Source: Ovis canadensis
Taxonomy: Eukaryota > Chordata > Mammalia > Artiodactyla > Bovidae
Assembly (NCBI RefSeq): GCF_042477335.2
Contig: NC_091727.1
Span: 119,815,501-119,879,500 of the forward strand
DNA length: 64,000 nt
Direction of reading: 5' to 3'
Shown here: one piece after another, positions 21,871-34,200 of the stretch
How the letters are laid out: every line of letters begins with the position of its first letter
Numbering within the stretch: the stretch's first letter is position 1
The notes under the pieces: model-generated
Database searches by the model: none
Told to the model about the DNA's origin: nothing
Seen by the model: the letters and a program-made list of their open reading frames with translations, nothing else
Position numbers and translations under genes: made by a program

Positions 21871-22857
21871 TAAGAAACAAAAAATTTTAACAAATTCATC
21901 CTAGAATAATGAAAGAAATAAAATATAAGCAGCCAGTTTTTCTTTGAAATAATTCAAATATTTTTGTTAAAGGATAGGATTAATTTTGGGGGATGTGGAT
22001 ATATTTAGTTTTCCTAATTCTTGACTCATCTAGATGAAAATAGTTTCTAGAAATAAGTTTGTGTGAAGGATGTTGGGACAAAGCACATTGTGACATTTAA
22101 ACCATAAAACAAATGCCAAATTTAGCAGAATATCTGGGTGTTGCTAAACATATGTGTATTCTACATCTTGATTTTTTTTCTTCACACAGATGTTTTATCA
22201 ACATATTAACCTACTCATCATAATGTACTAAGATGCAAGATTGCCATAATGACCTAGTTATTTAACTAAAGTGCTTTTTAAAAATACTTATTTTTTTTCC
22301 CACAGAATACTATAAATACTCCAAAATCCTATCTAAAGCAAAAGATTATCTAAAGACTTTGGGAATATCATCATAATTATTTTCTGTTACTGTTTATAGT
22401 ATCTCAAATAGTTTCTAATATGTTTCTATGGATATTCAGCACCATTTAGGATACAAATGAGCTTTCTCAAGAAAATGCTTACTCATGAAATCATAACTTC
22501 AGATTTATATATTCAAAGATACATCCAACAATCCTACTGCCAATTTCTCTCTTGCTCTGGCATAAACTTTAAAAAGACCGAATGTTCAGTGGCACTGTGA
22601 AACCTGGGATCAATGACATTTTCAGGCCCTTAGCCTATCTGCCTCTTTCTGATGCCACAGGGCAGAAAGAGAGCTCCAGAGAATTTCCTCTGCCTCAAAC
22701 CTGCCTTATCAATAAAACATTCGTACCTCAGTTCTGACTTCCTTAAATGTATCCAGTGCCTAATGAGTCACATATCTGTCCCTGTGTGTCTCTATGTGTG
22801 ATCATGTTAAGTGTTGAGTAGAAGGTCTGGGAGGAAGGAAGTACCACTATCACCATC
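21871..22857. other. No feature seen
   Basis: AT-rich DNA without recognisable genes or named repeats. Confidence 0.45.
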
Positions 22858-23945
22858 AGCAGTGGCAGTTATGTATTGAATATAATACTAAGTACTTTAC
22901 ATATATTTCCTATAATCCTCAAAACTGCATTATAAGCATCAGTTCAGTTCAGTTCAATTGCTCGGTCGTGTCTGACTCTTTGTGATCCCATGGACTGCAG
23001 CATGCCAGCCTTCCATCCATCACCAACTCCCAGAGCTTACTCAAACTCATGTCCATTGAGTCGGTGATACCATCCAACCATCTCATCCTCTGTTGTCCCC
23101 TTCTCCTCCCTTCAATCTTTCCCAGCATCAGGGTCTTTTCAAATGAGTCAGTTCTTCACATCAGATGGCCAAAGTATTGGAGTTTCTGCTTCAGTTCTTT
23201 CAATGAATTTCAGGACTGACTTCCTTTAGGATTGATTGGTTTGATCTTCTTGTAGTCCAAGGATTTCTTAAGCATCTTCTCCAACAACACAGTTCAAAAG
23301 CATCAATTCTTTGGTGCTCAGCTTTCTTTACAGTCCAACTCTCACATCCATACATGACTACTGGAAAAACCATAGCCTTGACTAGACAGACCTTTGTTGG
23401 CAAAGTAATGTCTCTGCTTTTTAATATGCTGTTTAGGTTGGTCATAACGTTTCTTCTAAGGAGCAAGCGTCTTATAATTTCATGGCTGCAGTTACCATCT
23501 GCAGTGATTTTGGAGCCCCCCCCCAAAATAAAGTCTGCCACTGTTTCCCCATCTATTTGACATGGTGTGATGGGACTTGATTCCATGATCTTAGTTTTCT
23601 GAATGTTGAGTTTTAAGCCAACTTTTTCATTCTCTTTTTCACTGTAATCAAGAGGCTCTTTAGTTCTTCTTCACTTTCTGCCATAAGGGTGGTGTCATCT
23701 GTATATCTGAGGTTATTGATTGTTCCCCCAACAATCTTGATTCCAGCTTGGCAAATTAGTCTCAGCTTTTTAGTATGCTGTCTAGGTTGGTTGTAGCTTT
23801 TCTTATGCTTATAATAAGAACTGTATTATTACCTCATCACAGAGTTGCAGGGACAGAGGGTCAGAACAATTAAGTAATTTATCCAAGGTCAGAGTCAGTA
23901 ATCTTAAAAAGCCAGGATTTTAACTCAGTATTATCTTTGGTTAGT
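22858..23945 (-). repeat. MIR SINE split by BovB
   Basis: MIR pieces at about 22858-22937 (minus strand: tgaggattataggaaatata) and 23813-23945 (aagtaatttatccaaggtca on plus, the complement of the MIR core) are collinear on the minus strand once the BovB at 22938-23812 is removed. Confidence 0.65.
22938..23812 (-). mobile_element. BovB LINE 3' fragment with scrambled 5' end
   Basis: Minus-strand BovB 3' end (22938-23748), containing an open C-terminal frame 23200-23586. It then jumps at about 23749 to a second short BovB stretch (23749-23807, cagctttttagtatgctgtc). That stretch repeats the segment already present at 23397-23456. See findings. Confidence 0.85.
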
Positions 23946-23984
23946 ACTATATTGAAGCAAATGTTCAAAGCAGGTAATCTAGCA

Positions 23985-24187
23985 TGTTATTGAACAGTAC
24001 TGGCTCTAGAACCACATTGACAGAATTTGAATCCAAACTATCAGTTACTGACTGTATAATCATGGGCAAACTTTTGGGGCCTCAGTTGCTTAATCTGTAA
24101 AATGGGGATGATAACAGTAGTACCTATCCCAGAATTTTGAGGATTAAGAGTTAATACATAAAGTAGGTGCTAGGTAAGGGATAAATA
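23985..24187 (+). repeat. MIR SINE
   Basis: Clear MIR order on the plus strand: gaatttgaatccaaactatc, atcatgggcaaactttt, cctcagttgcttaatctgta, aaatggggatgataacagta, ttgaggattaagagttaata. The BovB at 24188 inserted at its tail. Confidence 0.8.
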
Positions 24188-27100
24188 CTGTTCATGGGGT
24201 TCTCAAGGCAAGAATACTGAAGTGGTTTGCCATTCCCTTCTCCAGTGGACCACATTCTGTCAGACTGCATGAACAGTATGAAAAGGCAAAATGGTAGGAT
24301 ACTGAAAGAGGAACTCCCCAGGTCAGTAGGTGCCCAATATGCTACTGGAGATCAGTGGAGAAATAACCCCAGAAAGAATGAAGGGATGGAGCCAAAGCAA
24401 AAACAATACCCAGCTGTGGATGTGACTGGTGATAGAAGCAAGATCCGATGTTGTAAAGAGCAATATTGCATAGGAACCTGGAATGTCAGGTCCATGAATC
24501 AAGGCAAATTGGAAGTGGTCAAACAACAGATGGTAAGAGTGAACATTGACATTCTAGGAATCAGCAAACTAAAATGAACTGGAATGGGTGAATTTAACTC
24601 AGATGACAATTATATCTATTACTGTGGGCAGGAATCCCTCAGAAGAAATGGAGTAGCCATCATGGTCAACAAAAGAATCTGAAATGCAGTACTTGGATAC
24701 AACCTCAAAAATGACAGAATGATCTCTGTTCGTCTCCAAGGCAAACCATTCAATATCACAGTTATCCAAGTCTATGTCCCAACCAGTAAAGCTGAAGAAG
24801 CTGAAGTTGAATGGTTTTATGAAGACCTACAAGACCTTTTAGAACTAACACCCAAAAAAGATGTCCTTTTCATTATAGGGGACTGGAATGCAAAAGTAGG
24901 CAGTCAAGAAACACCTGGAGTAACAGGCAAATTTGGCCTTGGAATGCAGACTGAAGCAGGGCAAAGACTAATAGAGTTTTGCCATGAAAATGCACTGGTC
25001 ATAGCAAACACCCTCTTCCAACAACACAAGAGAAGACTCTACACATGGACATCACCAGATGGTCAACACCAAAATCAGATTGATTATATTCTCTACAGCA
25101 AAAAATGGAGAAGCTCTATACAGTCAACAAAAACAAGACCAGGGGCAGACTGTGGCTCAGATCATGAACTCCTTATTATCAAATTCAGACTCAAATTGAA
25201 GAAAGTAGGGAAAACCGCTAGACCATTCAGGTATGACCTCAATCAAATCCCTTATGATTATACAGTGGAAGTGAGAAATAGATTTAAGGGCCTAGATCTG
25301 ATAGATAGAGTGCCTGATGAACTATGTATGGAATGAGGTTCGTGACATTGTACAGGAGACAGGGATCAAGACCATCCCCATGGAAAAGAAGTGCAAAGAA
25401 GCAAAATGGCTGTCTGAGGAGGCCTTACAAATAGCTGTGAAAAGAAGAGAGGTGAAAAGCCAAGGAGAAAAGGAAAGATATAAGCATCTGAATGCAGAGT
25501 TCCAGAGAATAGCAAGAAGAGATAAGAAAGCCTTCTTCAGCGATCAATGCAAAGAAATAGAGGAAAACAACAGAATGGGAAAGACTAGAGATATTTTCAA
25601 GAAAATTAGAGATACCAAGGGAACATTTCATGCAAAGATGGGCTCGATAAAGGACAGAAATGGTCTGGACCTAACAGAAGCAGAAGATATTAAGAAGAGG
25701 TGGCAAGAATACACAGAAGAACTGTACAAAAAAGCTCTTCACGACCCAGATAATCATGATGGTGTGATCACTAATCTAGAGCTAGATATCCTGGAATGTG
25801 AAGTCAAGTGGGCCTTGGAAAGCATCACTACAAACAAAGCTAGTGGAGGTGATGGAATTCCAGTTGAGTTATTTCAAATCCTGAAAGATGATGCTGTGAA
25901 AGTGCTGCACTCAATATGCCAGCAAAATTGGAAAGCTCAGCAGTGGCCACAGGACTGGAAAAGGTCAGTTTTCATTCCAATCCCAAAGAAAGGCAATGCC
26001 AAAGAATGCTCAAACTACCACACAATTGCACTCATCTCACATGCTAGTTAAGTAATGCTCAAAATTCTCCAAGCCAGGCTTCAGCAATACGTGAAACGTG
26101 AACTTCCTGATATTCAAGCTGGTTTTAGAAAAGGCAGAGGAACCAGAGATCAAATTGCTAACATCTGCTGGATCATGGAAAAAGCAAGAGAGTTCCAGAA
26201 AAACATCTATTTCTGTTTTATTGACTATGCCAAAGCCTTTGACTGTGTGGATCACAATAAACTGTGGAAAATTCTGAGAGAGATGGGAATACCAGACCAC
26301 CTGACCTGCCTCTTGAGAAATCTGTATGCAGGTCAGGAAGCAGCAGTTAGAACTGGACATGGAATAACAGACTGGTTCCAAATAGGAAAAGGAGTACGTC
26401 AAGGCTGTATATTGTCAGCCTACTTATTGAACTTATATGCAGAGTACATCATGAGAAACACTGGACTGGAAGAACCACAAGCTGGAATCAAGATTGCTGG
26501 GAGAAATATCAATAACCTCAGATATGCAGATGACACCACCCTTATGGCAGAAAGTGAAGAGGAACTAAAAGGCCTCTTGATGAAAGTGAAAGTGGAGAGT
26601 GAAAAATTTGGCTTAAAGCTCAACATTCAGAAAACGAAGATCATGGCATCCGGTCCCATCACTTCATGGGAAATAGATGGGGAAACAGTGGAAACAGTGT
26701 CAGACTTTTTTTTTTTTTTTGAGCTCCAAAATCACTGCAGATGGTGATTGCAACCATGAAATTAAAATACGCTTACTCCTTGGAAGAAAAGTTACGACCA
26801 ACCTAGATAGTATATTCAAAAGCAGAGACATTACTTTGCCGATTAAGGTCCGTTTAGTCAAGGCTATGGTTTTTCCAGTGGTCATGCATGGATGTGAGAG
26901 TTAGACTGTGAAGAAGGCTGAGCACCGAATAATTGATGCTTTTGAACTGTGGTGTTGGAGAAGACTCTTGAGAGTCCCTTGGACTGCAAGGAGATCCAAC
27001 CAGTCCATTCTAAAGGAGATCAGCCCTGGGTGTTCTTTGGAAGGAATGATGCTAAAGCTGAACCTCCAGTACTTTGGCCACCTCATGAGAAGATTGACTC

Positions 27101-27305
27101 ATTGGAAAAGACTCTGATGCTAGGAGGGATTGGTGGCAGGAGGAGAAGGGGACGACAGAGGATGAGATGGCTGGATGGCATCACTGATTCGATGGACGTG
27201 AGTCTGAGTGAACTCCAGGAGATGGTGATGGACAGGGAGGCCTGGTGTGCTGCGATTCATGTGGTCTCAAAGAGTCTGACATGATTGAGCGACTGAATTA
27301 AACTG
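24188..27305 (+). mobile_element. Nearly complete BovB LINE (3.1 kb)
   Basis: The longest BovB here, from 5' sequence (ggttctcaaggcaagaatac) to the 3' end (gcgactgaattaaactg), flanked by a perfect 12-bp target-site duplication aagggataaata at 24176-24187 and 27306-27317. It is an RTE-clade LINE that spread through ruminants, first acquired by horizontal transfer according to the literature. The single long ORF is still readable but interrupted (see next entry). Confidence 0.95.
24227..27284 (+). pseudogene. BovB endonuclease-reverse transcriptase ORF, broken
   Basis: Order of pieces: 24443-24577 (CIGTWNVRSMNQGKLEV; stop at 24575 where most copies have Trp), 24719-25336 with endonuclease motifs FIIGDWNAKVG and GSDHELL, 25317-26051 (linker, RT fingers; stop at 26049), 26055-26747 (RT palm: DYAKAFDCVDHNKLW, GVRQGCILSAYLLNLY, YADDTTLMAE intact), then a frame break at a 14-T run (26706-26719). 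Next come 26677-26904 (stop at 26902 where most copies have Trp) and the C-terminal tail to 27284. About five disabling changes in roughly 1000 codons; the catalytic RT motif and the endonuclease acidic residues remain. It encodes no complete enzyme. Confidence 0.92.
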
Positions 27306-27317
27306 AAGGGATAAATA

Positions 27318-28224
27318 AATGCTAGGTAGTATTAAGTGAGTTTAAATGAAGATGATAAACTCTAATTATTCCCTGGTTAGATGATAAAGAAGAAATCAAC
27401 CTCCATATGACAACATTACATGTCAGTATTTAGAGAAAGTTCAAGTCTTGACTAGAAATAGAGAATATTTCATACTCCTAGACAAATAATAGACTTTATT
27501 TCAGAGTTTAAAATATTTCCCCAGACCTATATTTCTTCCTACTTCAAATGCAATTATCATCAGCATTCCTTTCAAATGGTCTTTTTAAATTTGCTAATTT
27601 ATGACTATGAAGTGTTCCCTCCCCTTCTCAGGAAGAACATTGGCAACTAAACCAATTAAGTGACTATAACGAATGAAGCATATTGGGCTCCTATCTTCAG
27701 GAAATCTTCCTGCAGTGTCTTCTCAGTTTTACCTCATGTTAGGGAAGATCATCTTGTAACAAGTTTTTCAATCATTGTCCTCACATTGACCTCTGATTAC
27801 TTTTAAGTATTCATGGTGAGAAGGAGTTTTCCAAGTCTAGATAAATTTTCTAAGAACACTCAACTGCTGTTTAATCACTAAGTCACAGTAAGGTGTTTGT
27901 GGGCAGTGAATAGTAAAGAAACAGGTGTCAAGATTTCTAATATTATTTAAATAATTCTAGAACAGTTAAATTATACATTCCTAGTGACTAAGTAACCCTA
28001 AGGTTTGCTTATGGAAATACTTTCGACAGTGAGCACATAGCATGTCTACCACAGAACCTAAGATTTGGAACCTGTGAAATATTTTGTCTGTTATTCCTTT
28101 TTTAAATTCAAAAGATTATCCTCATTTTACAATGGCAAAGGCTCAAGGTAAAAGAGGCTATGAGCGGTGTATCTGGTTAATATTACTACTAAAGATTATA
28201 TTGAATATGGTACCCAATGTTCAA
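27318..28224. other. No feature seen
   Basis: AT-rich unique-looking DNA; no frame above background. Confidence 0.45.
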
Positions 28225-28640
28225 GTTACTACTGATACATTAAAAATCACCCTAAAACTTAATGGTTTAAAATAACAAAAATCGTTTCACTCTCTCTCAT
28301 GGGTTTCTGTGAACCAGGAATTTCAGGAAGGGCTCAGCTGTGTGGTTCAGGATGAGAGTCTACATGTGACTGCTGTCAGATGGTGATTGGAGCAGAAACT
28401 GCAGAGGTGCTGAAGCAGCAGATGGCTGACCTGGCATTCTTATTCCTTCATGTAACCTCAGGGCCTCTCTACTTGTCCTCTCCATTTGGCCTTCCTCATG
28501 ATGCTACATGAGGCCCTCAAAATACTTGGAGTGCTTACATGGTGACTCCAATCAAGTATTCAAAAGAACCAGGCAGACACTGTGTTACTTTTCATGACCT
28601 AGCCTCAGAAGTCACATCGCATCACTGGAGTTATAAGTGA
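28225..28640 (+). repeat. Old mammalian interspersed repeat, family not assigned
   Basis: The words aacttaatggtttaaaataac, gaaccaggaatttcaggaag, cagctgtgtggttc, cttttcatgacctagcctca and gaagtcacatcgcatcac occur in the order of a common diverged mammalian repeat. I could not assign the family by eye. Confidence 0.5.
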
Positions 28641-29987
28641 TGTAGTTATAAGCTCACCCAGATTGAAGGAGAAGCAACATAGATCTCACTTCTCCAATGG
28701 AGAATTTTCGACATGACTTTGTAAGAACATGTGGGATGGAAGATATTGTTGCAGTTATCTTTGGGAAAATACAATCTCTCACACTTGGCACTGATAGTTC
28801 TTTATAAGTTGTTGATTTGTGCATCATATTTAAACAGTGTTTTTTTGATGTATTGATAATGTTTTCATAAGAAAAGGTATCATTAAATGGGTAAATATGC
28901 TTTCCTGCATTCATCCAGGACAATAGAAAAATCTGTTTAGATTAGGAAGACATAGTTAAAGAGTTACCATTAACGACTCTCCAAAATTTTTTGGTCATGG
29001 GATCCTTTTCATGTAACACTTCTGTCAACATTTCCTGAAACAGTATTCCATGGAATGCAGTTTGAAAATTCTGCCATGAACCAACAGTAACAATTTTTTC
29101 TAAATATTTATCATTTTCATATTTATAAGTGACCCATTTTAATAGTATCAACATGTCTGCTAACACATCTTTAGTCAAAAATTACAAGAAATGCTATTTC
29201 TTCTGTCAGCATTATATGTAGATACGTTGCTTCATTTTTGTTGAGATTCATTGTTGGATGCTATATTTGACATTGCTAAAAGGACTTCCTAATTGAATCT
29301 CATATCTTTAATATTAAACATGGTTTAGCACACGGTATCAATTGACATTTCCAGTGAAGAAAAAAAGAGATGAAGATTCATTGCTAAAAAACTACCAAGA
29401 AATTCATGTGTACATAATTCATTCTATTTCATTCCATTTCATAAATGATGGGCATATCCCCCATCATCCAAAACCTTGGAAATTGCTTTATAATAACTTA
29501 ACCATAGGGTATAGATTGCAACACTTAAAAGAAAGCATGAGAGTACATCATTTGCTATTCTAGACCAAGTTTAGCTAAAGAATAATTTTAAATGTTTTAA
29601 TTGATATCAGCAATGTATTTTTGTTCGATTAGAGTTTTAAATGAGAGCCAAGAGCAATGGTGACCTTTAAATATTCTATTAATTTTAAGACTGCCGTAGA
29701 TGATTTTTAACCAATTAATTGTAAGCATTATAACTAAATGAGTTATTAGCATTCATGAATTATATAACAGCCAATTTGTTCCTGTTCCTAAACCTTTGAA
29801 GTACCTATTTCATAATTTCTTGGAAATGTAACTATAGGAACTAAGTGGTTGCCAACATAAACCTTTATGATTAATGAAGGTAAGTTTTCACCTTTTTGAA
29901 TCATTTTTAAATGTATACAGAACCCAGGTAATATACCTGTAGGACTATAGTTTTGTTCAAAGATAAGTTGTCTTACAGCTCTCCAAT
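28641..29987. other. Unassigned DNA with short minus-strand frames
   Basis: Minus-strand open stretches at 28654-28923 and 28942-29178 lie in the same frame separated by one stop; another lies at 29788-30000. None shows a motif I recognise. They may be an eroded coding relic or chance in AT-rich DNA. Confidence 0.35.
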
Positions 29988-30330
29988 CTCTAGGGTTCAT
30001 TTCTTTTTTTTTTTTTCTTTTTTTTTATTTAGTTTTTTATTTTTTAAATTTTAAAATCTTTAATTCTTACATGCATTCCCAAACATGAACCCCCCTCCCA
30101 CCTCCCTCCCCATAACATCTTTCTGGGTCATCCCCATGCACCAGCCCCAAGCATGCTGCATCCTGCGTCAGACATAGACTGGCGATTCAATTCACATGAT
30201 AGTATACATGTTAGAATGTCATTCTCCCAAATCATCCCACCCTCTCCCTCTCCCTCTGAGTCCAAAAGTCCGTTATACACATCTGTGTCTCTTTCCCTGT
30301 CTTGCATACAGGGTCGTCATTGCCATCTTC

Positions 30331-33300
30331 CTAAATTCCATATATATGTGTTAGTATACTGTATTGGTGTTTTTCTTTCTGGCTTACTTCACTCTGTATA
30401 ATCGGCTCCAGTTTCATCCATCTCATCAGAACTGATTCAAATGAATTCTTTTTAACGGCTGAGTAATACTCCATTGTGTATATGTACCACAGCTTTCTTA
30501 TCCATTCATCTGCTGATGGACATCTAGGTTGTTTCCATGTCCTGGCTATTATAAACAGTGCTGCGATGAACATTGGGGTACATGTGTCTCTTTCAATTCT
30601 GGTTTCCTCGGTGTGTATGCCCAGAAGTGGGATTGCTGGGTCATAAGGGAGTTCTATTTGCAATTTTTTAAGGAATCTCCACACTGTTCTCCATAGTGGC
30701 TGTACTAGTTTGCATTCCCACCAACAGTGTAGGAGGGTTCCCTTTTCTCCACACCCTCTCCAGCATTTATTGCTTGCAGATTTTTGGATTGCAGCCATTC
30801 TGACTGGTGTGAAGTGGTACCTCATTGTGGTTTTGATTTGCATTTCTCTAATAATGAGTGATGTTGAGCATCTTTTCATGTGTTTGTTAGCCATCCGTAT
30901 GTCTTCTTTGGAGAAATGTCTATTTAGTTCTTTGGCCCATTTTTTGATTGGGTCGTTTATTTTTCTGGAGTTGAGCTGCAGAAGTTGCTTGTATATTTTT
31001 GAGATTAGTTGTTTGTCAGTTGCTTCATTTGCTATTATTTTCTCCCATTCAGAAGGCTGTCTTTTCACCTTGCTTATATTTACCTTTGTTGTGCAAAAGA
31101 TTTTAATTTTAATTAGATCCCATTTGTTTATTTTTGCTTTTATTTCCAGCATTCTGGGAGGTGGATCATAGAGGATCCTGCTGTGATTTATGTTTGAGAG
31201 TGTTTTGCCTATGTTCTCCTCTAGGAGTTTTATAGTTTCTGATCTTACATTTAGATCTTTAATCCATTTTGAGTTTATTTTTGTGTGCGGTGTTAGAAAG
31301 TGATCTAGTTTCATTCTTTTACAAGTGGTTGACCAGTTTTCCCAGCACCACTTGTTAAAGAGATTGTCTTTACTCCATTGTATATTCTTGCCTCCTTTGT
31401 CAAAGATAAGGTGTCCATATGTGTGTGGATTTATCTCTGGGCTTTCTATTTTGTTCCATTGATCTATATGTCTGTCTTTGTGCCAGTACCATACTGTCTT
31501 GATGACTGTGGCTTTGTAATAGAGCCTGAAGTCAGGCAAGTTGATTCCTCCAGTTCCATTCTTCTTTCTCAAGATTGCTTTGGCTATTCGAGGTTTTTTG
31601 TATTTCCATACAAATCTTGAAATTATTTGTTCTAGTTCTGTGAAAAATGTGCCTGGTAGCTTGATAGGGATTGCATTGAATTTGTAAATTGCTTTGGGTA
31701 GTATACTCATTTTCACTATATTGATTCTTCCAATCCATGAACATGGTATATTTCTCCATCTATTAGTGTCCTCTTTGATTTCTTTCATCAGTGTTTTATA
31801 GTTTTCTATATATAGGTCTTTAGTTTCTTTAGGTAGATATATTCCTAAGTATTTTATTCTTTTCGTTGCAATGGTGAATGGAATTGTTTCCTTAATTTCT
31901 TTTTCTACTTTCTCATTATTCGTGTATAGGAATACAAGGGATTTCTGTGTGTTGATTTTATATCCTGCCACTTTACTATATTCATTGATTAGCTCTAGTA
32001 ATTTTCTGGTGGAGTCTTTAGGGTTTTCCATGTAGAGGATCATGTCATCTGCAAACAGTGAGAGTTTTACTTCTTCTTTTCCAATTTGGATTCCTTTTAT
32101 TTCTTTTTCTGCTCTGATTGCTGTGGCCAAAACTTCCAGAACTATGTTGAATAGTAGCGGTGAAAGTGGACACCCTTGTCTTGTTCCTGACTTTAGGGGA
32201 AATGCTTTCAATTTTTCACCATTGAGGATAATGTTTGCTGTGGGTTTGTCATAGATAGCTTTTATTATGTTGAGATATGTTCCTTCTATTCCTGCTTTCT
32301 GGAGAGTTTTTATCATAAATGGATGTTGAATTTTGTCAAAGGCCTTCTCTACATCTATTGAGATAATCATATGGTTTTTATTTTTCAATTTGTTAATGTG
32401 GTGAATTATATTGATTGATTTGCGGATATTGAAGAATCCTTGCATCCCTGGGATAAAGCCCACTTGGTCATGATGTATGATCTTTTTAATGTGTTGTTGG
32501 ATTCTGATTGCTAGAATTTTGTTGAGGATTTTTGCATCTATGTTCATCAGAGATATTGGCCTGTAGTGTTCTTTTTTTGTGGCATCTTTGTCAGGTTTTG
32601 GTATTAGGGTGATGGTGGCCTCATAGAATGAGTTTGGAAGTTTACCTTCCTCTGCAATTTTCTGGAAGAGTTTGAGTAGGATAGGTGTTAGCTCTTCTCT
32701 AAATTTTTGGTAGAATTCAGCTGTGAAGCCATCTGGACCTGGGCTTTTGTTTGCTGGAAGATTTCTGATTACAGTATCAATTTCCGTGCTTGTGATGGGT
32801 CTGTTAAGATTTTCGATTTCTTCCTGGTTCAGTTTTGGAAAATTGTACTTTTCTAAGAATTTGTCCATTTCTTCCACGTTGTCCATTTTATTGGCATACA
32901 ACTGCTGATAGTAGTCTCTTATGATCCTTTGTATTTCTGTGTTGTCTGTTGTGATCTCTCCATTTTCATTTCTAATTTTATTGATTTGATTTTTCTCTCT
33001 TTGCTTCTTGATGAGTCTGGCTAATGGTTTGTCAATTTTATTTATCCTTTCAAAGAACCAGCTTTTGGCTTTGTTGATTTTTGCTATGGTCTCTTTTGTT
33101 TCTTTTGCATTTATTTCTGCCCTAATTTTTAAGATTTCTTTCCTTCTACTCACTCTGGGGTTCTCCAACTCTTCCTTTTCTAGTTGCTTTAGTTGTAGAG
33201 TTAGGTTATTTATTTGACTTTTTTCTTGTTTCTTGAGGTATGCCTGTATTGCTATGAACTTTCCTCTTAGCACTGCTTTTATAGTGTCCCACAGGTTTTG

Positions 33301-34149
33301 GGTTGTTGTGTTTTCATTTTCATTAGTTTCTATGCATATTTTGATTTCTTTTTTGATTTCTTCTGTGATTTGTTGGTTATTCAGAAGTGTGTTGTTCAAC
33401 CTCCATATGTTGGAATTTTTAATAGTTTTTCTCCTGTAATTGAGATCTAATCTTAATGCATTATGGTCAGAAAAGATGCTTGGAATGATTTCGATTTTTT
33501 TGAATTTATCAAGTTTAGATTTATGGCCCAGGATGTGATCTATCCTGGAGAAGGTTCCATGAGCACTTGAAAAAAAGGTGAAATTCGTTGTTTTGGGGTG
33601 AAATGTCCTATAGATATCAATTAGGTCTAACTGATCTAATGTATCATTTAAAGTTTGCGTTTCTTTGTTAATTTTCTGTTTAGTTGATCTGTCCATAGGT
33701 GTGAGTGGGGTATTAAAGTCTCCCACTATTATTGTGTTATTGTTGATTTCCCCTTTCATACTTGTTAGCATTTGTCTTACATATTGTGGTGCTCCTATAT
33801 TGGGTGCATATATATTTATAATTGTTATATCTTCTTCTTGGATTGTTCCTTTGATCATTATGTAGTGGCCTTCTTTGTCTCTTTTCACAGCCTTTGTTTT
33901 AAAGTCTATTTTATCGGATATGAGTATTGCCACTCCTGCTTTCTTTTGGTCTCTATTCGCGTGGTATATCTTTTTCCAGCCCTTCACTTTCAGTCTGTAT
34001 GTGTCCCTTGTTTTGAGGTGGGTCTCTTGTAAGCAGCATATAGAGGGGTCTTGTTTTTGTATCCATTCGGCCAGTCTTTGCCTTTTGGTTGGGGCGTTCA
34101 ACCCATTTACGTTTAAGGTAATTATTGATAAGTATGATCCCGTTGCCAT
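30331..34149 (-). CDS. L1 ORF2 protein: endonuclease and reverse transcriptase
   Basis: 1272 uninterrupted codons, close to the 1275 of human L1 ORF2. It nicks target DNA and copies L1 RNA at the nick (target-primed reverse transcription). Endonuclease domain about 1-235 with expected active-site residues visible: N13 (TLNVNGLN), E42 (LQETHL), D144 and N146 (VGDFNT), D204 (SRIDHILG) and D228-H229 (SDHN). The linker and RT span about 450-770. RT palm: D599 (SIDVEKAFD), [12 protein letters not shown] (658-668) and the catalytic FADD at 699-702. Near the C terminus is a zinc-knuckle-like C-X3-C-X7-H-X4-C (C1129, C1133, H1141, C1146). Start ATG at 34147-34149 lies 51 bp after the ORF1 stop, as in other mammalian L1s, where ORF2 is translated at low level from the bicistronic RNA. 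No key residue is missing. Confidence 0.96.
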   Translation of the reverse strand: MATGSYLSIITLNVNGLNAPTKRQRLAEWIQKQDPSICCLQETHLKTRDTYRLKVKGWKKIYHANRDQKKAGVAILISDKIDFKTKAVKRDKEGHYIMIKGTIQEEDITIINIYAPNIGAPQYVRQMLTSMKGEINNNTIIVGDFNTPLTPMDRSTKQKINKETQTLNDTLDQLDLIDIYRTFHPKTTNFTFFSSAHGTFSRIDHILGHKSKLDKFKKIEIIPSIFSDHNALRLDLNYRRKTIKNSNIWRLNNTLLNNQQITEEIKKEIKICIETNENENTTTQNLWDTIKAVLRGKFIAIQAYLKKQEKSQINNLTLQLKQLEKEELENPRVSRRKEILKIRAEINAKETKETIAKINKAKSWFFERINKIDKPLARLIKKQREKNQINKIRNENGEITTDNTEIQRIIRDYYQQLYANKMDNVEEMDKFLEKYNFPKLNQEEIENLNRPITSTEIDTVIRNLPANKSPGPDGFTAEFYQKFREELTPILLKLFQKIAEEGKLPNSFYEATITLIPKPDKDATKKEHYRPISLMNIDAKILNKILAIRIQQHIKKIIHHDQVGFIPGMQGFFNIRKSINIIHHINKLKNKNHMIISIDVEKAFDKIQHPFMIKTLQKAGIEGTYLNIIKAIYDKPTANIILNGEKLKAFPLKSGTRQGCPLSPLLFNIVLEVLATAIRAEKEIKGIQIGKEEVKLSLFADDMILYMENPKDSTRKLLELINEYSKVAGYKINTQKSLVFLYTNNEKVEKEIKETIPFTIATKRIKYLGIYLPKETKDLYIENYKTLMKEIKEDTNRWRNIPCSWIGRINIVKMSILPKAIYKFNAIPIKLPGTFFTELEQIISRFVWKYKKPRIAKAILRKKNGTGGINLPDFRLYYKATVIKTVWYWHKDRHIDQWNKIESPEINPHTYGHLIFDKGGKNIQWSKDNLFNKWCWENWSTTCKRMKLDHFLTPHTKINSKWIKDLNVRSETIKLLEENIGKTLSNINHSRILYDPPPRMLEIKAKINKWDLIKIKIFCTTKVNISKVKRQPSEWEKIIANEATDKQLISKIYKQLLQLNSRKINDPIKKWAKELNRHFSKEDIRMANKHMKRCSTSLIIREMQIKTTMRYHFTPVRMAAIQKSASNKCWRGCGEKGTLLHCWWECKLVQPLWRTVWRFLKKLQIELPYDPAIPLLGIHTEETRIERDTCTPMFIAALFIIARTWKQPRCPSADEWIRKLWYIYTMEYYSAVKKNSFESVLMRWMKLEPIIQSEVSQKEKHQYSILTHIYGI

Positions 34150-34200
34150 TTACTTTATTGTTTTGGGTTCGGGTTTATACACCCTTTTCATGTTTCCTGT

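Noticed and set aside
29788..30000. Continuous frame across the young L1 insertion into 37741-37930, suggesting a disrupted gene
   Set aside because: The right-hand part matches an L2/MIR-like non-coding repeat, so continuity is probably chance.
30710..31171. 153-codon plus-strand frame
   Set aside because: Antisense of the intact L1 ORF2.
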